Source: Nymphaea colorata | Taxonomy: Eukaryota; Streptophyta; Magnoliopsida; Nymphaeales; Nymphaeaceae | Assembly: GCF_008831285.2 (NCBI RefSeq) | Contig: NC_045140.1 | Span: 22,772,131-22,836,130 of the forward strand | Reading direction: 5' to 3' | DNA length: 64,000 nucleotides | Shown here: in pieces, positions 36,612 to 48,500 of the stretch | Numbering within the stretch: the first letter of the stretch is position 1 | Layout: the number at the start of each line of letters is the position of its first letter | The notes under the pieces: generated by a model | Told to the model about the DNA's origin: nothing | Databases searched by the model: none | Seen by the model: only the letters and a program-made list of their open reading frames with translations | Translations under genes and position numbers: made by a program

Positions 36612-37385
36612 ATGTTATAAAAGGCGTAGCGTATCGCGTATCGGTCGGGCCGACCTATACGCCGTATCGTAACGTATCGTAAACGTAGCGTAACGTATCG
36701 TAAAATTAATTTTTTAATTTTAAAAAATATTTAAAAATCAGAAAAAATAGACAAAAATCCTCAAAAATCTGAAAACAATGAACAAAAAATCAGAAATCAA
36801 GAAAAATAAAAAATGTATTCAAATATAAAAAAGATCATCATACATAAGGAACATTCATGTGTATACTATCAACAACACATTCAAAAATAAGAAATCAAAT
36901 ATTCAAATTAACATAATAAGCATCTATCACAATTTTAAACTTGAAAATTTTATAAAATTTGAGGACTTAGAGTCTTAAGTCTTGGAGTTTTAGGACTTAG
37001 ATTACATCAGAATTTTATAAGTTCAAACATACAGTTATCATATTTCATGATTCAACGATAATATCTCCCAAATCGATGAATCATCGGTTAATTTTTATGA
37101 AATACGCAAAATTTCTCCCTCCTATGTCTATTGGAGTCTTTAAATACAAGAAGAGAGAGAGGAAGGAGTGTTTAAACTTTTAAAAAATAAAGAATTTTAT
37201 GTTTTCTCCCGTATCGTACGATACGGGGGTGTATCGCTCGTATCGTACGATACAGGCCCCGTATCGTACGATACGGCCGATACGGGTACGATACGCACGC
37301 GTATCGTGTATTGAACATGTATCGTATAGGTTTCTTCAACCTATACGATACGTATCGTACGATACGCAGTAAAAGTCGGTGCAGG
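36612..37385. repeat. palindromic GTATCG-rich repeat
   Basis: Both ends are dense in CGTATCG/CGATACG words. The palindrome CCGTATCGTACGATACGG occurs in full at 37209-37226 and 37259-37276, and its core at 37240-37253 and 37351-37366. A further perfect 14-bp stem with a 5-nt loop is at 37319-37351. The AT-rich middle (36710-37200) lacks these words. The layout resembles subterminal repeat regions of some plant DNA transposons, but the family is not identified. Confidence 0.65.
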
Positions 37386-38017
37386 CTGCAGCAAAAAAAA
37401 AAAAAAGATACTGATTTAATCATTTTAATGTTAAAAAATTAAAACAGAACAGTTAGAACAGAAAAATAGCATTATAGGCTTATAGCAGGCTTAACAGCAC
37501 TCATAAGTCTTGAGTGGCTGAGTCACAGAAAACAAATAAAAACAGTCAATGAAACATTCACTCATTCAGACGGCAGAAACCAAACTAAGATGCATCGTTA
37601 AAATATTTAAAATAAAATCTAATGAAAAAACGAACAAACGTAAAAACAAAATCAATACGACACATAATAGATTACTAAAACAAAGAAAGGGACTGTAAGA
37701 TGTGATTTGAAGAACCAGAAAAAGAGCAGCCGCCAGAAAAAATCCTACAAGCTCTGCCACCGGAGGAACAACGCACCTACCGCCCATCTGGTTGTAGTCG
37801 CCGAAGGAGGAACAAGCTCTGCAGCCGGCCGTCGAAAACACAGACGAAGGAAGGTTATGAAGTGTCTGTCACCGGTGCTTCAATGCAAGAGGGTGAAGAT
37901 GGAGGAAGACAAATAGCAGCGGGAAGGGGCATGATCGTGCCCTAAATTGGCTTTAATGAAATAAAAAATCAAAAAAATCAAAAAATGAATGAAAAAGTCT
38001 ATGACACGGTTTCACTG

Positions 38018-38048
38018 CACCCAACTTGCGTCAAACGCAAGTTGGGTG
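38018..38048. repeat. perfect 13-bp stem hairpin
   Basis: CACCCAACTTGCG, loop TCAAA, then CGCAAGTTGGGTG. It has no U tract and no flanking gene that would suggest a terminator. It probably belongs to the surrounding repeat. Confidence 0.8.
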
Positions 38049-38170
38049 AGTGTCCAAAAATGACGAAAATGGTTGGCTGATGCTGACACACCTGACTCTT
38101 CTTGAATGTGGCTGGGTGCAAATTTAAGCCGCACCTGCACCAGCCACCGAGTCACGTCGAAGCTGGTGCA

Positions 38171-39920
38171 TTAACAAAATTGAAGCATCCATGTGACTTA
38201 GTTTTTCGGACATCAAACAGTAAGACTTTTCTCTAAACATAATAGAGCAAAGTTGTTTTTCTCATAAAAATCTTGAGAAAATCTCGACAAGTTTTAAAAA
38301 AATTAAATATCTTAAAAGTAACATGTGAAAAATTGAAAATAAAAATCTAGTCACTAAAAAATGTAAAAAAGAGAAAAAAATGAAAAAAAAAACATTTTTT
38401 CACTTTTCTCCATTTTGGCATTTGAAAAAAAATGTGTTTCTCCCATTTTTTTCAGCCAACCTGTTTTTAACATTTTTTTCCTGTTTTCTGTGAGACTGGG
38501 TCAGACACAAGAACAGACATGGGTACATCTTTGGTAATTGCCATGGACACTCAATGTTGTGTCATGTGTGGTAGCCACACTCATGGCTATAGCCATCCAA
38601 AAAATGAACTTTGTCAACTTTGACCGAGTCCATTTCCATCATTTTTAGGTTTAAATTGGAATAATTTACAATAATTTTGGTAAGGCTATTACTTTATCAG
38701 TTTACAACTATGGATGTGTGCATGTGTGCAAGCAATCGGTTCAACCAGTCCTATTTTGGGATTGATTTTCCATCCGTCATTTTTCTTCCATTTTCTCACC
38801 TACTTTATCACTCTCCACCTTTTTCTTTTTCTTCTTTTTTCCTTTCCATAGACCATCCGTCCCGCCCTAGGATTGGTGGATCTTAGGGAGGAGAGAAGAC
38901 CTGAAAAACCAGTGACAGAATGAAACTGATGCTACTCATTTCTCATATTCATGTGTGTGTCTGTGTCTGTATTTTCTCATATATCTGGACATGGGCTTTC
39001 TTTATTTGTTTTTCTATATAAATATGTTTATGTATGATTGAAATTTCTATATTTTTCTATTAGTTGACCAGCTTGCCATGACTGAGACCAACTAATCTCG
39101 ACTAGCCCCGACTAGTAATTTTATGGCCTTGGCTGACATGTATCCGACTTCAGATTTTGACAACCCAGCTAACATTCTCACTTCTCTTTTAAATTGAATG
39201 GATCTTACTACCATTAAAACTAGATATAACAGTCAACTAGAAATCACTCCACATCAGACAAATGAAAACAATACAGACATGTAGTGAAAGAGATCTATTT
39301 GCCTTACGAAATAATAAATTGCTCATGTCTTGCCATCTTTCTTCCATTTATTGGCCCGATGCTGATTGGAGAATCAAAATTACGATCACTCGCGAAATTT
39401 TTAGCATTCGAACTATTCAGGGATCTTGTCCATGGAAAACAGGTGTAGGATAACTTCCTGCTGTTAAATGCAGCATCATTTGTTCAAATGTAGCATCATG
39501 TTCTTCCCTCTAAAGTACAAACTAAAGCCCCCCACCCCCCCCCCCCTCCCTTAATACAGACTGACCATCGAAACTAAAGGCACATGAATACAACATGGCT
39601 CATCCTCACCATTCACACCATACAGAAAAGTCATCTCATATATGAGAAACTGAAAAACCAAAAAGACAATTATCTAAAAGTGTGCAAGGATAAAGGAAAC
39701 AAAATGAAGACCTTGGCGTTGTAGTAATTTCGGCAAGACCATTGCAGTTACGAAAAACACCCTTATCCAGGTTCTGATCGGAAGAAAACAGACGTACGCG
39801 TAACAGGCCAAGAAGGGCAGAAGCGAGCAAAAAATCATACGCAACACCAAGAAAGAAGAAGAAGAAGAATAAGAACAAGAATGCAAAACTCACAAAGAGA
39901 AGAAAAAGAAGAATTAGGGG
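38171..39920. other. region downstream of the NFD6-like gene
   Basis: The part nearest 39920 is probably 3' UTR or further 3' exons of the minus-strand NFD6-like gene. The rest holds poly-A/T-rich repeats (38330-38500), a segment similar to 2960-3030 (39090-39170), and a C-rich run (39530-39550). No other gene is seen. Confidence 0.55.
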
Positions 39921-40318
39921 TTAGCGATCTGGACAAGAACGACAGAAGGTGGTACCCTGAGACAGCTCGCAACAAGCTCGGACGCTGACAGAGACATGGG
40001 CGGTGAGCCGGCTCGCTGCGACAGCACTGTGCAAAGGGAACAGGGAGGGGACGCATCCCAGCTCTACCGGCGTTCTGCATTAGCCACGAGAGAAATGACC
40101 GACGCCGCTTAGGGTAGGAGAAATCCAAACGAAGAAATTAGGGTTTTCTCTTCATCCTAATCGTACCTGATGCTGGAGAAGGTGAAGCGCCGGGACTGGG
40201 TGGCGGAGGAAGGAAGGCGAGGGCGGAGGCCGGGGCGGGGAACGTTGGCAGGGCGCGCGGCTGAAGACCGAGCCGCCGCCATTAGCGAGCGAGACACCGA
40301 GCTATAGCGAGAAGCCAT
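39921..40318 (-). CDS. NFD6: NUCLEAR FUSION DEFECTIVE 6-like mitochondrial protein (2 exons)
   Basis: Exon 1 is 40167-40318 and exon 2 is 39921-40074, joined across a 92-nt GT-AG intron. The product is 101 aa. The N-terminus (MASRYSSVSRSL, then many Arg, Ala and Ser and no acidic residues in the first 50) looks like a mitochondrial targeting peptide. The C-terminal half carries the family block LGCVPSLFPLHSAVAASRL (about 57-75) and ends SQGTTFCRSCPDR. Arabidopsis NFD6 is a mitochondrial protein required for fusion of the polar nuclei in the embryo sac; its biochemical role is unknown. Genes of this family often use alternative 3' exons, so the stop at 39921 may belong to only one isoform. The upstream GA-rich leader (40319-40355) fits a 5' UTR. 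Confidence 0.82.
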
Positions 40319-42585
40319 TGCCGAGAGGGGGGGAGAGAGAGAGAGGGAGAGCCTAGCCGCCGTATCTTAAAGGGCTCGAGCTCGACTGCATGGAAGGGTT
40401 TAAGAAGGGTTTAGGTTAAAGGAGAGAGGTATCTATGCAGCTCTGCCCTCAGGCTGCAGCTTTGTGGCCTGGGTTTGTCTCAACGGATACGGATCGGTCA
40501 TTCCCGATTCGGGTTAGGTAAGTTGACAAAAACAGAATTCCTCGGTTATTTCACCACCAGAATGACAGTGGAGATTGAGTTTGAGGTGAGGGGAAGACCC
40601 ACAGCTAAGCTGAAAGCAGCCGAAACTCTCTTTCAATTTCTGTCCCTTTCAAATCGGATGGATTGGAAAGAAAAGGAAAGGAAGAAAGGAATGAGAAAGA
40701 AAATTTATCCGCCCTGCCCTATCTATTGTGTCAACCCCACTAAGCAATTGAGATTTAATTTACATAACTTACACTAAAACCATCCATAAATGGCTTGCAA
40801 CCTTGCCAACGTACTGCATCTTGTACTTCGACAGCTAAATGAATAGCCTCAAGTTAAAACACTGAGCAGCCTCATCTGGGGTAAGATGCACCCTTCTGGG
40901 GCTTTAAATTATCTATAATCATCATACTTTTATGAGAATCAACTCTTGGAGCACCAAACTTTTTGTAGCACTTCAAAATGAAGAGACACCAAACTGCGGT
41001 TTTTTTTTTTTATGAAAAATATGTTCTTCTACCTTACTAACATGGTTTGCATGTTTTTTTAATTCAAATCCAGATTTCTATCTCAAACACATTAGATGAA
41101 GACAAAAGAGTCCTGTGTGCAAGCTTCTATTGGTTCATCCACGCAGCTGCTGGAATTATCGTTGGGCAGAGGGCCTTAGAAGCATATGTGATGATTCAAA
41201 ACAATTGGTAATCGTTTCTTTTATGTTTTGTCAAAGCGCTGTATCCGAGTCTCGATAAAGCTTCAGTTATTCGGCTAACAAGAACTCCATCCACCTGATT
41301 ATTGGACTTGGGAGCTTCCAGTTGAAGAAGGTTACGTTAAACTGTGAGTTTGTTGCTCTTGATATAAGGTTCTGCCTATGCCCAGCATTCCTATGAAGAA
41401 ATTTTATTTTCAAGTACACTCATTCTGTGTCTTGCTAAACAAATATGCATGTTTAAGTAACTTAACCCACAAGAATTGGCCCAGTTGAATGTGAAAGAGG
41501 TTTATCGATACAGGCCAACCTCAAAACGAACCTGCGTTTTTGGAGTTCCGGTATCTTGTCCACCGGATCTGCGTTTCTTGGATTCGGACCATTTTCGTGG
41601 TTCGAGTTATATGTTCTAGTTGACCACAGACCTTGAACCCACAATTGATCATAATGTTCAAGTTGGATTAGGAAAGAGAACAGAAAATGAATTGATGCCG
41701 TCAACAATAGATGTCAATCCCTTGTTGTTCCCCCTTTTTTCAGATGATTTTGCCCTTCAATTTGGATGGAAGAACTGCCGACGCACTACGTTGGCGTGCA
41801 AGATCTAAAGACCCTGATAAAAAAAGCGTGCGGTTACAAACATTCTGCCTCAAATCTTATTTTTGGATAACAAAAGGCTCCATGGAAAACGGATTAATTT
41901 CATCACATAAAATATACATGAACTGTTTAACAAGAACGTATAGCTGGAGACGTCCGAAGAAAAGAACCATGGGTTGTGTTGTGCAGTAGAAGAATTGCCA
42001 CTCAGTCCCAATGACGTTATAAATCAGTCTCCAAATAATCAAGATTCACACAGAATATCTGGGGGCGTTTGGCAACAGGAACACTAACGCGGTGTTCCAT
42101 GAATCTGTCCCATTGGGGTAGAAACATGGAATATTGTGTTAGTGCTCCTCTTGCCAAACAACCCCTTTGGGGCTTGATTTTGCTCATTATGATGTAATCA
42201 ACAAGATTCACACAGAACATTTAAGTGCTCTGATCACAGTATCAATTAATGGACAAAAGAATAAACAGAAGAGCAATAAGCAACGGGATTCTATTAAATT
42301 GGCGAATAACTGCAGCCAGTAGACATGATTCCGTATGTGCCCTGAGTGGGAGGGTCTTAATAAAAAAACGCTGAACTATCTAAGCACCAGTTTCCGCAAC
42401 AAGGGGAACAAATTTCTTCAACAATGCAACACAGCGAAAGGAAAAGGGGGAAAAGAATCTCTCAAAGGCTAACAAAAATTACTGAGCCGAGAGGAACTGG
42501 AAAAGCTTCTTTCTGTGTGTATGGTACCTGAAGTACTCGTCGGATGTAATCAGTTTATATGGTGCCACCGGCCAAGAAATACAGC
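40319..42585. other. region between the NFD6-like gene and the GH95 gene 3' end
   Basis: The first 100-200 bases should be the NFD6-like promoter and 5' UTR (GA-rich run at 40326-40355). The last few hundred bases before 42586 should be 3' UTR of the minus-strand fucosidase. No gene is seen between; a MITE-like inverted repeat is at 42061-42165. Confidence 0.6.
42061..42165. mobile_element. small MITE-like inverted-repeat element
   Basis: The left end is GGGGGCGTTTGGCAACAGGA followed by ACACTAAC. The right end is GTGTTAGTGCTCC then TCTTGCCAAACAACCCC, which is the inverse with a few mismatches over about 28 bp. The GGG(C/T)GTTTGGCAA end is common in plant MITEs. The 3-bp flanks (TCT and TTT) do not match. 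A 16-bp direct repeat CAAGATTCACACAGAA lies outside it at 42040-42055 and 42202-42217. Confidence 0.6.
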
Positions 42586-45500
42586 TCAAGGAACAATAGC
42601 CCACTTGACGCACTTGAGTTCCTTGCTGAACGTGTATGTATACCCGGCTTTTAGCTTAGCAGTCACAGCGGTCCCATGGTAATGCAATCTTCTGGTGGCA
42701 CAATGATTCCTGACCAACAAAGTTGCATTATGGAGCTCCCCTTCTTTCCAGCAAATATTTACCGTGACACCACCCCGAGCCTTCAATCCCTCAATACAGC
42801 CGTTGCCCCATTTATCCCTAGGAAGTGCTGGCAGTAGGAAAAGGTCTTTTTCAGTGCTCTGGACAAGCATTTCTGCCACTGCAGCAGTAAACCTGTCATT
42901 CATGAACACACTGAGTAAATGCTTGGAGAACTCACGTCATCGATGTGCTGTTGCAATTCCTTAACATCTACTGAATTCTTAATTTGAAAGCATCATGGTC
43001 CAGAAGAACATAAAAGGTTTTACCCAAAATTGGCATCAATCTGGAATGGAGGGTGTGCAGTAAACAAGTTACTATAGACACCACCCAAGTAATCTGCTTC
43101 ATGATCAGGGTCGACCAGTTTTATCAGTTCAAATATCAGCTTGTATGCATGCTCACTACTATGAAGGCGTGCCCACAAAGCCATCTTCCAGACGGTAGAC
43201 CAGCCAGGGCCTTCATCCCCTGGCAATATTAGACAAAACACAACTTATTAATGGAACTAAATTGGGGTATACCATATGTCAAGCTTCCACATCCCTTGTA
43301 ATAAAGAAATGTTGAATTATTGAATATAGTCAAGAGAACTGGCTGCACTATAGCTGTGATCAGAAAATTTATTTGAATTTATTTGATCATTGTACGATGT
43401 CATAATCAGAACCACAAAAGGCAGATACAAATTCAAGTTATTTCTCATGTTCAAGTGCATTTTGGCCCAAGAGAATATTCCCACCACAACCCATCTGATA
43501 TACACAGATTTCGCCAAATGGGATACTTCTCTAAGGTACAGGCACATGTTCACAAGTGTGTGTATATGTGTGGATGCACGCACACAAATACATACATGCA
43601 CATATTTTAAGCCTTTATCAGCTTCACAAGTACCTCTTTTGTAGAGAGAGTTCACAGCAGCTTTGCACAGATCCGGAGTCTTTGATAGAGAAATTGAATG
43701 GCCTGGAAAAAGGCCAAACAAATGGGATAAATGCCGATGATGCACATCTGGATCTTCGAAGTCTTGGGCCTGACTTTCACATTGATAAAAGGGATACGTT
43801 ACTCTCCATCAAAGATAATAATTTGCATCCCTGAAATAGATTATCATGCAATAGTTCCAATAGATATAGCATTGTTTGATATGTAAAAGTATTTTATCAT
43901 AAATTGCAACTTTATAAAACTGACAGCGGTTACACACTACAGAACATACACAGCTGAAAATGCACCATCCATCACTTCTTACCCACTCCATTATTGAACC
44001 ATCTCTGGCAATTTTAGTTGGGTACAGCTTCAAGCTTGCTGCTTTAATCTTCTTGATAAAATCATCCTCGCTTCTCCCTAAAACCTATCAATCCATTGTG
44101 AAGTAACTTGTAAAATATACCTGAGATTCAAACATTAAACATTTCATAATGTACTAAGACAATCTCATAATATACTTCATAACTGAGAGCCACCTAATAA
44201 TTGTGAAAGAAAACACACAGACTGCAATGCATCAAAGGTACCTCTGCAGCAGACTCCATTGCAGAAAAAACTTCTTTTATGATTGCCATGTCCATGGTCG
44301 TGGAGTAGCTAACACTTGCTTTCTTACCATCAGGTGCAATAAATTCATGTTCCGGAGAAGTTGATGGGTTGGTTACCAAATACCCTCCTGGGCCCTCCAA
44401 CAGCCAGTCCAAAAGAAAAGTTGCACATCCTTCCAGAAGGGGATATGCTTTTTTTTCTAGGAAAGCCTGCCAATAGATTAAATTAAAGAAACCCATGGAA
44501 ATAGTAGGCAAAAAGATAAAAAATGTGGTGTCCATAAGACAAGTTCTAACTTGTATATGACATCTTGATTCGTAGTTCTAAGTTCTAACTCATATATGAT
44601 ATCTTGACTCGTGGTGTCCAGAAGACAAGTTCTAACTTGTATATGATATCGTGACTCGTTTTTCTCATTTTCTGACCATGCCTCGTAGTGATGTTAGACA
44701 TGATCATCCATCAGAAGAATCCATAAGCTGTTCACAGACGTGACAGATTGGATATCTTTTGTGGATGACCTGGAAAATGGCTTATGCAGCAAAATTTTAA
44801 GATTCCAAGAGATGCTAGGCACACGCAAAAAAAAATTATGCCCATACTTTAACAAATGCTGTTCAGAGTCCAGGCCTCTAAGACCCCAAAAAAATCATTC
44901 AATTGATTGTTGGTCACCAGGCAAGGACTAAAAGACAATCTTCCGAAGGGACTCCATGGATAAGTTGTGATTATCAGTGCTTGTTGAGGAGGGTCCCAAT
45001 AAAGCCTACTGTAAACATCAATCAATTACGTGCATCAAGCCAATTTCAAGGTGCAAACCTTTCTTTTTCAGATAAGCCAACAGGAAAAAGGTAAAAAAAA
45101 AAACACCTCTCCAGCTCAATTAGGTACCTAACCAACATACCATGAAGCTCAAGAGGTGTTTTCGATGCACAAAGTTAGGCCACTCAACCACCAGAATCCT
45201 GGGATCCCACCATGCCCTACAATGAACATCCTTGGCAGCCCACATAAGATGGCTTTCATTATCACATCTTAGTTCCAGGAAACAGTTTCAATCTTTAGCA
45301 GGTTTTGTTCTTCTGTTTTCCTCCTGCAGGGCTCAATCTCAAAAGTGAAGGCTGCTTGACGCCAAATTTTATGTGCCTTATCAATATAACAATAATCGTA
45401 AAGTGATTTTGATTAAACTAAAACTACCAAGTCGCTAACATTCCCAATCTCAGTGAATATACAATCGCAAGCCAGAGGTTAGCCTTACCATTGCTTGACT

Positions 45501-48500
45501 CGCACATCTTTAGAGGACAATTCAAATAGGCCTGGTATGTTTGGCCATCAAAGGTTATGCTTAAATGAATATTTGTCAAATTTGCAAGCACTTCCAAATC
45601 AGGAAGTTCTCTACTTAGATCTAGAACTGAAAGGTAATGAAGTTTCTCTGTTTAAAGGTCTTTCATCAGGAGCAACCCTCATGGTAATATCCTGGATGGA
45701 GTCGAATCAGCTGAGAGCTCCTTACTTCTTGGTGACCTCTGGGAAGCAGATTGGATATTAGAGGGCATTTAGCAATAAATCTATGCAGTGTTAGCTTTTA
45801 CCAAAGGGAAATTGGAAGATTCAGATCCTGATTGGCTGAAATGTACACACTCAGCTGCAGCTCTTTTAGGTTGACAGCCATCACCATTCTTTCTGTACTC
45901 GGTTTTATTTGGAATTTTTTAGTTTCATCTTTCTCACAAAAAATGTAGCTTCATCATTTTTCAATTTATAAGACAATTTTTACTTCAATAGCATGCACCA
46001 TTTTGCTGACTCAAAATTTCAGTTACGTTTGTCTGTTTCCAACTAACTTTTACAAAAGCTCTTCCCCTCGACATTATGTTACACAATTCATACCATCCTT
46101 CCTCCAAATAGCTAATGCAAACAGAGTCAAGAAAAGAGGGAAAAGAGGGGGGGGGGGGGGTGGTTGTGGAGTGAAGGTAGGAAAGCAAGTCAGTTCCATT
46201 CATCCTTACGAGACACCCATATTTTTTCTTTAGTGATGCAAATAGAGATGACCACCATCAGGGGGCAAAAAAGGATATAGGGTCAGACCTTGTCCAGAGT
46301 GAAAGTGTACTGTTCCCAAAGGTGAGTGCAAAGCCATGCTCCACCCATTTGCCATAACGCCCAAACTGGATTTCCTCGATCAGGAGAAGTTTTTGCCCAA
46401 ATGTCAGAAACCTGATGAGCAACCCATCCACCAGTTTCATAGTTGACCTATCCAGAAATAAATTGAACATTTAATTAGAGGAATCCTGCCAAGGAAAAAA
46501 AAAACATCTTTCTTACTTTTATTGCTATTCCAATTCATAATATTTCACTTAGACATCATTAGTTAAGACTTAAGAATATATTGCCATCTTGAATATCCAA
46601 TGAAGTTTCTTCACACGACAACTTTATCATAAATGAAAAGACTTGGATTCTTCATAAATCACCAAATAGGCCAATAGTGGCCACAAAAATTATATACTAA
46701 AATACTCCAAATAAAACAATACTACATGTGCTTTTAAGTTTTAAATAACAAGAAACATGATGAAAATCATGCGCTGGCAATAGAACACCAAAAAGACATT
46801 TGTCCCTTTAGTGTGTACCATGTACATGTCTATGGATTCTCTTACAATAACCCAACCACTGGGAGACTCTTTTACTGTTTTACATGTCTTGACTAGGCCA
46901 CATCTAGTGTTCAAGTAGCAAAACCAACATGACACCAGGCACAACATTGGACAACCACGACAGTTACAGAAAAATTCAAACCCTTATGAGAAATGGTCAA
47001 CACCACATTTCTAGTGAGCTTTACTGCATATTCATTTCTGCACGTTCTTTCTGATATTTTCCTTGGTTACATTGCATTTTGATATTCAGCTCAAATTTAT
47101 TACCTAATGGTTTAGTATCAATCACTTAAAGTTATCGTGTAAGAAATTTCACTTACAAAGGGAAAGCTCATGCCATATTACTTTGACATCATGACTGGTT
47201 AATTATAAAGTAAATCATGATCAATTAATGTAAATGACTAATGATTATATATGCTTCCGCTACTTAAGTAAAAGATTTTTTTTTTAACACTGTTATTAAG
47301 CATTAAGTTAACTGTCGTTTTGCAACAACCTAAGTTGGGAAAAATTATGATGTGATTTTCACTTATTTTATGAAAAAAAAAAGAATACATCCTTGTGAAA
47401 GTAGGTGGCTAACTGGTTGGGTTCATAAATCTAGATGTGTTTGGTGAACACGTGGTCTGATTGTTGCTGTATACAGAAGCAGACACACTAAACGTGCCCA
47501 AGGTGTCACATGAAGATAGATTGTCAAAGAATATCCTAACGACAGATGGCAACAGAATGACAAACTTCAACCAATGACCATTGTGAATTATTCCACTGGA
47601 CTAATTTATCAACCCACTCTTCATGGTTCAACATCAACAACAATATCTTTTGATGCAACCTTACCTTGGCTCCCAAAGCTATTTTAATACAAATGAAGTG
47701 GAACAACAACCTACATAGTATATGGTTAACAGAATTTCTAAGCACATGCTGAGAGACGTTTTTCTATATTTTTTTCCAATTTAAAGCTGATTTTTTTTTT
47801 AAATGATGATAGAGATGAAGTTCACTTACTTTAGATGTTTTACTCCCATTCACTGCAAGAGAAGAGATGTAGTCAAACAAAGGCTCCTGGCATTCACTCA
47901 GATCACAGGGAAGGGCAGGCCAGTAATTCATCTGAAGGTTGATATTCAAATGTTGTGCACAACTGAAAAAGCAAAGCAGATGATCTTTCTAATTTCCAAG
48001 GCTTAAGCAGAAAGGAATTCAAGAAAGGAATTCAAGATGATAATGACAATGAAGACAGAATATGCTGTCCCTGTTGGTTAGGAATTTCCTCAAGAAAAGT
48101 GACAAACAATGATCTTTTCTGGAGAATGTGGAAAAGAGAAATTGGTCATACAGTCATACTGCTATATGAGTTCCTCACTTTTAAATATTGCTAATCTTTA
48201 AACTTTTTGTTAACAACGAGCCCAGTCGCAAATCAGCGGCTATACAGGTTTTATCTAAAAACTTATCTCATGATGATAATTTTGCAATTGTGAACCATAT
48301 TAAGGTTAGAACTTTAAAAGCATGCATGACTTACCACAAACAACACAAGGAAGTGGTTGTCTTCCATCTGCATTATGTTTCACTTTGATTTGTATATCAT
48401 AACATCCAATGCACTAAGTGGACATTTACCAGTGAAAGCCCATTTTTGAACTTTAAGCTTATACAAATGAAAAAATAGTCACCAACTATCACCACCGTTT

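Larger units (their letters stand above)
36410..38170. repeat. composite repeat, possibly a non-autonomous DNA transposon with a nested palindromic insert
   Basis: The left edge has GGTGCGGTGGTGCGGC (about 36460-36475). The right edge has the opposite-sense GCCGCACCTGCACC (about 38130-38145). Between them lie a palindrome-rich segment (36612-37385), an AT-rich part, a GC-rich patch (37720-37930) that could be a captured exon or leader, and a perfect hairpin (38018-38048). No transposase was recognised. The element boundaries are inference and no target duplication was identified. Confidence 0.45.

Noticed and set aside
37566..37841. 91-aa minus-strand frame with hydrophobic C-terminal half
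   Set aside because: It lies in a repeat-derived GC-rich patch, with no recognised domain and no splice or promoter support.
39835..40128. 97-aa minus-strand frame overlapping the NFD6-like exon 2
   Set aside because: It runs through the 92-nt intron in another frame. The spliced NFD6-like product has the conserved family block, so this is a shadow frame.
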